A model generated the notes under the pieces. It had not been told where the DNA came from. It did no database searches and worked only from the letters and a program-made list of their open reading frames with translations. Of a stretch of 60,235 bases of DNA, positions 32,895 to 39,895 are shown piece by piece. Position numbers and translations under genes: made by a program. The first letter of the stretch is position 1. Each line of letters begins with the position of its first letter. Location of the stretch: contig CAMYZS010000007.1 in assembly GCA_947303945.1 (NCBI GenBank), positions 1 to 60,235 of the forward strand, read 5' to 3'. The DNA comes from an uncultured Candidatus Saccharibacteria bacterium (lineage in GTDB: Bacteria; Patescibacteriota; Saccharimonadia; Saccharimonadales; Saccharimonadaceae).

Positions 32895-35033
32895 ATGGAG
32901 TATCTATTAATTATATTGTTTGCGATAGGGGCTACCGTAATTTTTAATCCCATTACTTGGATAGTAGTAATTGTCGCAATTATACTTTCTAATAAGTCTA
33001 AAAAGAAAAAGGCAGCTAACGGCGTTCAGGCTAGCCAAAACACTAATATAGCCGCAAGGCCGGCCGTAGCACCAAAGCCAGTAAATCCGATGGCGAGGTG
33101 GAACTGGCTATTATATATTGGTAGCTTTTTAATCGTGCTTGCGATGATGTATTTTATTAATACGATCAACGACTCTTATGTTGCGCCAAGCACAATAATA
33201 CTTACACTACTAATATATGTTGGCGGCATCGTCTTGTACAAAAAAATAGATTACCTACGTCCAGTCGCAAAGGCTTTCGTTTATTCAGCGCTCTGTATGA
33301 TACCTCTTTGGATAATCGCCCTCTCGTCAATAGGAATAGCGAGCGAATTCGTGCCTATATGCGTTTCATTTATCTTTATGATTACATCTTTTGCAAGCGC
33401 TTTCTTACTTGACGACAATTTAATGGGGCACATCGCCTTTACGAGCGCCGTAGCGTTCATGTGGTCATTTGGCCCATTAATGGATTTAAGAATAGGCACG
33501 GGACCGTACTACTACCTTATAGTCATACCGCCCATGATTGCCGCAATATTGCCCGCTTCGCTTTATCTAACCGGAATAGCGTTACCAAAGGCCTTCAAGG
33601 AAGCAGCAAAGAACATTGGTATCTCGCTGTGGCTAGTGGCTTTCTGTGCTTCCTTGGCCTTGTTTTTTGTGCCAGATATCGCAAGCGTCGCGCCATTATT
33701 ACGTACAGTCTGTTCCCTATTCTTCCTCTTATATAGTTTCGTATACTGGTATAAAACTAAAAAACATTCATTCATAATTCTGGCACGAATAGGAATTCAG
33801 ACCCTAATTATCGCACTAATAGCAGATGTGGTTAACGCCTCTGCTGGTTTTGTCGCTAGTGGCACAAATCAAACAGGCAGAGCAATCTGCTTCATTACTA
33901 CTTGGTTACTCACCTTTGCGGCGCAAGTACTATACTCACTCTATTGCAAGAAGGAAACAAAATCGGTCGAATCATCCGAACATACCATCAGTATCGTATC
34001 AATGATCTGTATTTTCTGGGCACCAAATCTCTATCTAGGCTTACCGCAAGCTGAAACTGCAATTATATGGATAATCGTGTGCGCTTTACTAGCGATTTTT
34101 GGCATTGCTTACGCCTCGCATTATAAGAATGTCAGCTGGAGTATCACTACGGCGGCAAGTATAATGATTATCCCCTTTGTTATCGGCAATTATATTGCAT
34201 CTCCCGTCTGGAAGGGCGATTCGTATTTATTTAGTTACATGATCGTTTCCTTATTGTTCTTACTCGGTACCTACTTCTTGCAGCAAATTCAAAAGAAAGA
34301 AACACAGATTATTGGTGCAATTAGTATTTCTATATCATGCTTTGCAATAATATTGGCCGCAAACAGCGCAGATTTAGCATACTTAGGTTATATGCTGGCC
34401 GCAGCATTCTTTGCTGGCTATGCGCTGATTGCGAACCTAAATATTTTCTACGAGGTTGCTATTTATCTATTATCTATCGGACTAATTTATCTCGTAAAGG
34501 TATTACTGCCAGACCCATCGAGTCATTCCTACTATTATGACAACCCAAACAGACTTCCGAGACTAATAATCGACACACACATCATCGGCATCGCTCTGAT
34601 TGGTGCGCATCTTCTAGCGAAGTATCTCTACAAAAAAACCAACAAAGTCAGATTAATCGTTGGATACTCACTCTTTTCAGCAATAATGACTACTACTCTA
34701 ACATCTTACGCCGTAAAATCATCAGATATTGGTTGGGCGCTCTTGTTTCTAGTTGAGCAAGTAGTCGCTTTACTATATAGCGTAGCAAAGAAAGAAAAGT
34801 GGCTAATTTGGTTTAGCTCAATCGAGATATTTATCATAGCACTTCGCTTGACTGATGGATTATATTTCTTATGGATTGGCCTAATCGGTGTTGGCTTAAT
34901 CGCTTTTGTAATTTGGCAACTTAGCAAGGCAGATAAAAAATTAAAGGGGCAAGGAGCGCCAGCGGTGAAGCTAGAGACATCTGACGGCACCGTATCGCCA
35001 GAGGCTTCTGGACCAAAAGATAAGACCGAATAA
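32895..35033 (+). CDS. Large orphan polytopic membrane protein
   Basis: The 712-residue protein is almost entirely hydrophobic, with about 20 predicted membrane segments, an N-terminal helix pair separated by a lysine/alanine-rich loop (residues about 33-65), and a charged C-terminal tail. Its regular pattern of long helices with short loops resembles DUF2157- or DUF2339-type bacterial membrane proteins, but I cannot assign a family. No ribosome site is present; the -10 box lies 8 nt before the ATG. Terminator hairpins follow at 35046 and 35133. Confidence 0.75.
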   Translation: MEYLLIILFAIGATVIFNPITWIVVIVAIILSNKSKKKKAANGVQASQNTNIAARPAVAPKPVNPMARWNWLLYIGSFLIVLAMMYFINTINDSYVAPSTIILTLLIYVGGIVLYKKIDYLRPVAKAFVYSALCMIPLWIIALSSIGIASEFVPICVSFIFMITSFASAFLLDDNLMGHIAFTSAVAFMWSFGPLMDLRIGTGPYYYLIVIPPMIAAILPASLYLTGIALPKAFKEAAKNIGISLWLVAFCASLALFFVPDIASVAPLLRTVCSLFFLLYSFVYWYKTKKHSFIILARIGIQTLIIALIADVVNASAGFVASGTNQTGRAICFITTWLLTFAAQVLYSLYCKKETKSVESSEHTISIVSMICIFWAPNLYLGLPQAETAIIWIIVCALLAIFGIAYASHYKNVSWSITTAASIMIIPFVIGNYIASPVWKGDSYLFSYMIVSLLFLLGTYFLQQIQKKETQIIGAISISISCFAIILAANSADLAYLGYMLAAAFFAGYALIANLNIFYEVAIYLLSIGLIYLVKVLLPDPSSHSYYYDNPNRLPRLIIDTHIIGIALIGAHLLAKYLYKKTNKVRLIVGYSLFSAIMTTTLTSYAVKSSDIGWALLFLVEQVVALLYSVAKKEKWLIWFSSIEIFIIALRLTDGLYFLWIGLIGVGLIAFVIWQLSKADKKLKGQGAPAVKLETSDGTVSPEASGPKDKTE

Positions 35034-35045
35034 TAGTAACTATTA

Positions 35046-35088
35046 CAAAAAAGGGCACCAGCATACACTATCTGCTGGCGCTTTTTTA
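35046..35088 (+). terminator. Terminator of the 20-TM protein
   Basis: Stem GCACCAGCA / TGCTGGCGC with one mismatch, followed by T6. Confidence 0.75.
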
Positions 35089-35132
35089 CTTGCACCTAAT
35101 ATAACATTAGCCATTTTGGCCACATACTCTAC

Positions 35133-35166
35133 CAAAAAACCATCCTTTCTACTGGGATGGTTTTTT
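35133..35166 (-). terminator. Terminator of khpA
   Basis: AAAAAACCATCC ... GGGATGGTTTTTT is symmetric; it probably ends khpA from the right and can back up the plus-strand terminator. Confidence 0.75.
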
Positions 35167-35243
35167 AGCATATAAGCTCTCAACTTTTATGTTTCAAAGC
35201 CGACTCGCAGTTAGCCTTATGCTGTGTAAAAGCATTAACTCTA

Positions 35244-35669
35244 TTATATATCCAAATCGTCCAAATCTGCAAGTTCTTGGCGAGTCTTTTTTGCAAGTTC
35301 ACTGCCTTCTTCAATGGTAGACTCGTCTTCAACTTCCTCGATATCTTCCTCTTCAGCACCACTGGCAGTTTCCTCAGCTTCAGAAGAAGCGTCACGATCA
35401 TGCTTGGCTGCTTGGTCGAAACCGTCATTATTGACAATCTTAAGGTTATAGCGAGCATCGTTTTTGGTTCCGAGGGCACGCAAAAGAGTGCGAATACTTT
35501 GCGCCGTAGCACCACGACGGCCAATAATACGGCCAACATCCTCTGGGTCAACTTCGAGGCTTAATAGTACACCTTTCTCGTCAATCGTACGATCGATATT
35601 AACTTTGTCTGGGTTATTTACTAGAGTCTTTACAATATATTCTACGAATTGCTGATCTATAGTAGCCAT
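35244..35669 (-). CDS. khpA: KH-domain RNA-binding protein KhpA
   Basis: The 141-residue protein begins with the small KhpA KH domain (residues about 1-78): FVEYIVKTLVNNPDKVNI, then VDPEDVGRIIGRRGATAQSIRTLLRA, which holds the GxxG loop (GRRG). The C-terminal 60 residues are an acidic extension not usual in KhpA. KhpA pairs with KhpB to bind RNA and influence division and cell wall synthesis in Gram-positives. In many bacteria khpA directly follows rpsP; here a repeat and an orphan gene separate them. A CGGAGAA site precedes the ATG. Confidence 0.88.
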   Translation of the reverse strand: MATIDQQFVEYIVKTLVNNPDKVNIDRTIDEKGVLLSLEVDPEDVGRIIGRRGATAQSIRTLLRALGTKNDARYNLKIVNNDGFDQAAKHDRDASSEAEETASGAEEEDIEEVEDESTIEEGSELAKKTRQELADLDDLDI

Positions 35670-35731
35670 AGGTTCTCCGTTTTTTGTTAAGTTTTATAGT
35701 TATATTTTAGCATAAAAAATATTTCGCATAA

Positions 35732-35762
35732 TAAAAAGAGCCCCCAGATTGCTCCGGGGACT
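35732..35762 (-). terminator. Terminator of the orphan at 35774
   Basis: Minus strand AGTCCCC ... TGGGGGCT followed by CTTTTT. Confidence 0.75.
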
Positions 35763-35773
35763 ACGTAAGCCTA

Positions 35774-36160
35774 CTACTCCGCTTCGAGCAGTACTACGAA
35801 AAGAACGACGCAGAAAGCAGCGACAGTATAGCAGCCGAGTGACAGTTCATCTAAATACAGACTCCCGTCTATCAGCTCTATCACCTCATCGCTATCGATC
35901 GAGCTGTCATAGCGACTCGGCGAGACACCGCGGACGTGAGTCTTCCGGCCAGCGTTTTCGTATCTGTAACGATAACTGTCGCCATACGTGTACCGGCCTG
36001 TTCGATACACGATAAACTCGCTCGGCTCACAGCCGATTTCTTCGGCCAGAACCACTTTCGCCTCGTAAAGCGTCCTGTCGGCCTTGCCGCCAAGCACGAG
36101 GCCCTCAATGATCATACCGAAAAATATTACTACTGCGATCGCCATAACAGTCTTTTTCAT
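35774..36160 (-). CDS. Orphan small membrane protein inserted between rpsP and khpA
   Basis: The 128-residue protein has a hydrophobic N-terminal helix or signal (about 4-24), a charged middle region rich in tyrosine and arginine (YRTGRYTYGDSYRYRYEN), and a C-terminal membrane helix (about 108-126). I do not recognise the family. It is an independent unit with a consensus promoter (36208-36236), a strong AGGAGGGGG site and its own terminator. Confidence 0.65.
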   Translation of the reverse strand: MKKTVMAIAVVIFFGMIIEGLVLGGKADRTLYEAKVVLAEEIGCEPSEFIVYRTGRYTYGDSYRYRYENAGRKTHVRGVSPSRYDSSIDSDEVIELIDGSLYLDELSLGCYTVAAFCVVLFVVLLEAE

Positions 36161-36207
36161 CTTACCCCCTCCTTTTTTGTTGGAGCCATGCTATTTACAT
36201 CTTGTAC

Positions 36208-36236
36208 ATTATACTACATATGCCACAGCTTGTCAA
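36208..36236 (-). promoter_or_regulatory. Promoter of the orphan at 35774
   Basis: Minus strand TTGACA (36231-36236), 17 bases, TATAAT (36208-36213). Confidence 0.82.
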
Positions 36237-36243
36237 GTCATCC

Positions 36244-36405
36244 CCTAAGTTAACCTTTCAAGCGCAAAGCTTAGTAGCAAAAAAGAGACATCTTTGCGTC
36301 TACCCTGTTAGAATTAAATTTGCATAAACTAAAAAAGGAGTAAACCATTCTTGGGAGCGAGGCAGAAATGAAAAATACTTGCACTTGAGGAGTAGATGTA
36401 GCGGG
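36244..36405. repeat. Short element with IS30-like ends, possible MITE or deletion remnant
   Basis: The left end CCTAAGTTAAC-x-T-x-TCAAGCGCAA (36244-36267) matches 21 of 24 positions with a second copy at 60181-60204. An inverted TTGCACTTGA (36379-36388) marks the right side. The TTGCACTTGA core resembles terminal repeats of IS30-family elements, as I remember them. Inside are a stretch with AAAAAAGGAG (36334-36343) but no open reading frame. Confidence 0.5.
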
Positions 36406-36413
36406 AAAGGAGT

Positions 36414-36444
36414 CAAAAAATACCAGCTTTTGACTGGTATTTTT
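36414..36444 (-). terminator. rpsP terminator
   Basis: AAAAATACCAG-CTTTTGA-CTGGTATTTTT, symmetric, 9 nt after the rpsP stop. Confidence 0.85.
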
Positions 36445-36452
36445 ACGGGGCC

Positions 36453-36800
36453 TTAAGCTTCAGCTTCTTCGGCTGGCGCTTCTTCTTTCGGCTGATTTTT
36501 GCGAAGCTTATCCGCATGCTTAGCAGTAGCATGTTTCTCGAGTGGCATCTTAACCCATTTTGGCATTTTTATACCTTCTTTGGTTAAAATGCGAATCACG
36601 CGAGTGCTTGGCTGCGCGCCATTGCTTAAGTATTTCTCAACTTCTTTTTTGTCAAGGACGACTTCCTTGGTATGTGGGTTGTAGCTGCCGACCTGAGCGA
36701 CGATACGACCCGAGAGTGGGTGACGTTGCGCTTCTTGGACGACTATCCGATAAAGCGGTAAAGCTTTACGGCCATTACGCTGTAAGCGAATCGCAAGCAT
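36453..36800 (-). CDS. rpsP: Small ribosomal subunit protein bS16
   Basis: The 115-residue protein starts MLAIRLQRNGRKALPLYRIV and has GRIVAQVGSYNP and YLSNGAQPSTRV, the bS16 signature. A charged Ala/Glu-rich C-terminal tail extends beyond the usual 80-90 residues. It is an assembly protein of the 30S subunit. A GGAG site precedes the ATG, and rnc lies 55 nt upstream. Confidence 0.96.
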   Translation of the reverse strand: MLAIRLQRNGRKALPLYRIVVQEAQRHPLSGRIVAQVGSYNPHTKEVVLDKKEVEKYLSNGAQPSTRVIRILTKEGIKMPKWVKMPLEKHATAKHADKLRKNQPKEEAPAEEAEA

Positions 36801-36855
36801 AATACTCCTTTATTTATTTGTTCTGTGGATATTATAACTTATTCAGCGACATTTA

Positions 36856-37590
36856 TCAAGAGAGCGTTTTAAACTCTTTGGGGTGCTCCTTCTTATATTT
36901 ACGGATTGCTTCGCTTGCGGCCTTAACTTGTGCTTCCTGCTTGCTGTGACCGACCGCAGTTGCTTTTAGGTGCTCGTTGATATATACGCCAAGCGTAAAG
37001 CTCTTATCATGATCCGGCCCTTCTTCTTTTATAACGCGATAAACCGGCGTAACACCGTCAATGCGTTGAGCGAGTTCTTGTAAATAAGACTTTGAGTCGC
37101 GCCAAGATTCACTCTCGAGGATATCATCAATCTTCGACAGAGTGTTTTTGCGAATAAATGTCGCCGCCGCCTCATAGCCTTTATCTAAATAGATGGCGCC
37201 GATAATCGCTTCATAACAGTCTGCCATGATGACATGATGGGCGCGCTCGGAGCCGCGTTTTTCGCCTTTACTCAAGCGTACGAGTGGGCCATAACCAAGC
37301 TTTTCACCGCTAGCAGCGTTGGATTCCGTATTTACAAGTGCGGCGCGCCAGCTAGTCATAATCCCCTCTGGTTGCTGATATTTTTGAAATAAGAAATCTG
37401 ATGTCACTAGCTCTAATACGGCATCACCTAAAAACTCCAGGCGTTCATTATGTTCTGTAACAGTCTTCTTATGCTCATTAACATATGAACGGTGAGTAAG
37501 AGCTGTAATTAAGAGGTTAATATCCTTAAAATTAATACCAAGTTTAGCCTTAGCAAACTCGCGATAGGCGTCGATCTGTTCTTTATTCAT
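36856..37590 (-). CDS. rnc: Ribonuclease III
   Basis: The 244-residue protein has the RNase III signature NERLEFLGDAVLELV (residues about 43-57), the second acidic site DCYEAIIGAIYLDKG, and a C-terminal double-stranded-RNA-binding domain (SYLQELAQ through ATAVGHSKQEAQVKAASEAI). It processes rRNA precursors and cleaves duplex RNA. The start lies 5 nt after the Nudix gene stop, so they are co-transcribed. Length and motifs are normal. Confidence 0.96.
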   Translation of the reverse strand: MNKEQIDAYREFAKAKLGINFKDINLLITALTHRSYVNEHKKTVTEHNERLEFLGDAVLELVTSDFLFQKYQQPEGIMTSWRAALVNTESNAASGEKLGYGPLVRLSKGEKRGSERAHHVIMADCYEAIIGAIYLDKGYEAAATFIRKNTLSKIDDILESESWRDSKSYLQELAQRIDGVTPVYRVIKEEGPDHDKSFTLGVYINEHLKATAVGHSKQEAQVKAASEAIRKYKKEHPKEFKTLS

Positions 37591-37595
37591 TATTT

Positions 37596-38279
37596 TTAAT
37601 ATTCCCCGCTACGAATTTTACGTTTAGCGATTAGCATTAATTTTTCGATATCCGCATATTCGATTGCGTCGAGTGCGTCCGTAAAAGTAAACCAGCGAAT
37701 ACCGTTCATCCATTTTTCTTTAGTTGGATGCTCGTTCTTATCTAATGACTGAACAAGATATACCTGCGTAGTCATAAGCACGAGTTTATCTAGACGGCGA
37801 TATTTGAAATGAATTTTACCTAACCACGCCAAGACATCAACATGCTTAAGGCCGGACTCTTCGCCTATCTCGCGGACAGCCGTCTGTTTAGCTGTTTCGC
37901 CCGGCTCAATGTGTCCTTTTGGGATCGTCCAGCGGTTTTTACTATCTTGAATAAGTAGGATTTCAATATCTTTTTGATCTGGCGCCATGCGAAAAACAAT
38001 ACCACCAGCAGTCGGTTCACGCACGATCTCCTTAATTTCTGGCTTCTTGCGAAGAACTACCTGACGGAATTTTTCAAGCCTCGGCTCTTTATAAAGCTCA
38101 GTAGGCAATGCATCTGGAATCTTATACCCATTACGATGCGTTCTTTGATTACTTTCTTTTTTCTTATTTGATGATGTCACCTTCGTGACGGATTTTTTAG
38201 TCCTCGGTTTTTTCGGCTGGCTCTCTTGATTCCGCTTTCGTTGAGTCTGCTTTTTCATCGGACTTTTCTGTTTCTGCAT
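37596..38279 (-). CDS. Nudix hydrolase with basic N-terminal extension
   Basis: From ATG 38279 the protein has 227 residues: a lysine/serine-rich extension of about 70 residues, then a Nudix domain with a perfect Nudix box, [23 protein letters not shown]. The preceding TAGGIVFR and NRWTIPKG are family features of MutT/Ap4A-hydrolase-like members. The substrate is unknown. The gene overlaps the 3' end of nusB by about 80 nt in another frame. An internal ATG at 38258 is an alternative start; the longer frame to 38363 runs deep into nusB and is less likely. Confidence 0.85.
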   Translation of the reverse strand: MQKQKSPMKKQTQRKRNQESQPKKPRTKKSVTKVTSSNKKKESNQRTHRNGYKIPDALPTELYKEPRLEKFRQVVLRKKPEIKEIVREPTAGGIVFRMAPDQKDIEILLIQDSKNRWTIPKGHIEPGETAKQTAVREIGEESGLKHVDVLAWLGKIHFKYRRLDKLVLMTTQVYLVQSLDKNEHPTKEKWMNGIRWFTFTDALDAIEYADIEKLMLIAKRKIRSGEY

Positions 38280-38724
38280 GCTTTTTATTATCCTCTCCCC
38301 CAATGTTACGGTATGCAGTGCCCAGTACGCCATTAATGAACTTCGATGAATTATCAGAGCCAAAAGCTTTTGCTAATTCAACAGCTTCATTGATAGCAAC
38401 TTTTGGAGGCACTTGTTCCTTACGGCGTGTTAATTCAAATAAACCAATCCTTAGAACATTGCGGTCAATTGGGGAAATGCTAGAGATTGGCCATTCTGGC
38501 GCCATCGGCTGCAATTCGTTATCGAGTTGCTCCATTTCGTCAAAAACCCCATGCGTTAAATCGTGAACAAAATCCACGTCACCTAACGCTTTTTGATAGG
38601 GTTCTATATTTTTTGCGACGATACTATCGATGTCGGCCGAGGCGTCGCCCGCCTTACTTCGGAATTCATACTCATATAAACTCTGAAGCGTAATTATTCT
38701 ACCGAGATGTCGATTGCTTGCCAC
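38197..38724 (-). CDS. nusB: Transcription antitermination protein NusB
   Basis: The 175-residue protein has the NusB fold markers: [17 protein letters not shown] at the N-terminus, [17 protein letters not shown] near 85-101, and [30 protein letters not shown]. The last 35 residues are a charged tail overlapping the next gene. NusB with S10 binds boxA RNA during rRNA transcription. It starts at GTG 38724 with a GGAGG site and follows rpmF by 17 nt. Confidence 0.94.
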   Translation of the reverse strand: MASNRHLGRIITLQSLYEYEFRSKAGDASADIDSIVAKNIEPYQKALGDVDFVHDLTHGVFDEMEQLDNELQPMAPEWPISSISPIDRNVLRIGLFELTRRKEQVPPKVAINEAVELAKAFGSDNSSKFINGVLGTAYRNIGGEDNKKHAETEKSDEKADSTKAESREPAEKTED

Positions 38725-38741
38725 GTTCTACTGCCTCCCTT

Positions 38742-38951
38742 TTATTTCTTCTTGTTGTCTTTTTCGGCTTTACAGTCGCAGTTCTTCTTGCCGCATTTGC
38801 AAGTTTTAAGCTTGAGATTTGGTGTCGTTTTTGCTGTCTCGAAAGCTTTCACTGGTGAATGCTTGTTCACACTACGAGCTAGCTTTAGACGCAAATGGCT
38901 ACGACGTAGACCAGTCTTGCGAGGGCTACTCTGTTTTTTCGGTTCAGGCAT
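38742..38951 (-). CDS. rpmF: Large ribosomal subunit protein bL32 with cysteine-rich tail
   Basis: The 69-residue protein begins MPEPKKQSSPRKTGLRRSHL, the bL32 N-terminal pattern. The usual central CxxC...CxxC zinc ribbon is replaced by a compact CKCGKKNCDC cluster near residues 51-60, followed by a lysine-rich end. It leads the rpmF-nusB-Nudix-rnc run. An AGAAGGAG site lies rather far (about 11 nt) from the ATG. Confidence 0.85.
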   Translation of the reverse strand: MPEPKKQSSPRKTGLRRSHLRLKLARSVNKHSPVKAFETAKTTPNLKLKTCKCGKKNCDCKAEKDNKKK

Positions 38952-39047
38952 GTAAAAATGCTCCTTCTTTGATATATTACTTTGGAAACTAGTTTACTAT
39001 ATTTCCGGCACTATTGCAAGTAGAAGCGCAGGAAGCCTCCTTCATGC

Positions 39048-39053
39048 TATAAT
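39048..39053 (+). promoter_or_regulatory. -10 box for leaderless sortase gene
   Basis: TATAAT ends 7 nt before the ATG at 39061; no clear -35 is seen. Confidence 0.5.
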
Positions 39054-39060
39054 AATGGTT

Positions 39061-39894
39061 ATGAAAATACGGAAGGTGAAATCTCGCATTAAATTAGCTT
39101 TGAGTTGCATTATTGCACTTGCGTGTGTGGTAGGAATTGGCGTTTCTGCATATGAAATAATCAGATGGAAAATAGACTCTGAACGCACAAAGATTCAAGA
39201 AAGCGAGATAAAAGTAGTAGCCAAAATTGACGAGAAAGACGATGACGACAAAACTGAGGTAGTCAAGCAAAAAAAGCCTGATCCTAAAACTGGTCCGTAT
39301 TGGGACTATATTAAAATGAAGCTAATAGACGTCGACTTTGATGAGCTGCGAAAGCGAAATCCAGATACCGTAAGTTGGATTTCCGTGAGTGGGTCAAATA
39401 TCAATTATCCGGTCGTGCAGTCAACTAATAATGATTTTTATCTAAATCACACCTTTGACCGTAGTTATAATGAGGCCGGCTGGGTATTTGCAGATTTTCG
39501 CAATCGTGTAGATGGGTCAGACAAGAATATGATTTTCTATGCGCACGGCCGCATTGATGGCACCATGTTTGGCACGTTACGCAATGTACTCACTAACGGC
39601 TGGCTAAGTAATCAAAATAACTTCACCGTACGCACTTCAAACGAGCACGAAAACGCACTCTGGCAGGTGTTTAGCGTATATCATATTCCAACAACTAGCG
39701 ACTATATTCAAACCGACTTTGCGACAAGCGATGAGTTTGAGACGTTTATAAAAAATCTCATTAACCGTAGTGCATTTAATTTTCGTACAAATATCGATGG
39801 CACCGACCATATTCTTACATTGTCGACTTGTTACAGTGAGACTGAGCGCGTAGTTTTACACGCAAAGCTCATTAAGCGTTCGGCCAAGGAATAG
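39061..39894 (+). CDS. Class B sortase
   Basis: From ATG 39061 the protein has 277 residues: an N-terminal membrane helix (about 10-30), a charged linker, and a sortase domain with the class B features: NPDTVSWISVSGSNINYPVVQ, FYLNHTFDRSYNEAGWVFAD, the catalytic histidine in FYAHGR (about 162), cysteine in LTLSTCY (about 257) and arginine in ERVVLHAKL (about 263). It should anchor surface proteins by transpeptidation; no obvious sorting-signal substrate is encoded in the window. An ATG at 39055 is rejected because the -10 box lies directly before it. It converges with leuS, one base apart. Confidence 0.92.
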   Translation: MKIRKVKSRIKLALSCIIALACVVGIGVSAYEIIRWKIDSERTKIQESEIKVVAKIDEKDDDDKTEVVKQKKPDPKTGPYWDYIKMKLIDVDFDELRKRNPDTVSWISVSGSNINYPVVQSTNNDFYLNHTFDRSYNEAGWVFADFRNRVDGSDKNMIFYAHGRIDGTMFGTLRNVLTNGWLSNQNNFTVRTSNEHENALWQVFSVYHIPTTSDYIQTDFATSDEFETFIKNLINRSAFNFRTNIDGTDHILTLSTCYSETERVVLHAKLIKRSAKE

Positions 39895-39895
39895 T

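Noticed and set aside
35180-35551. Alternative frame over khpA
   Set aside because: It overlaps the KH domain in another frame, is rich in unlikely residue patterns and lacks a start signal; it is a shadow frame.
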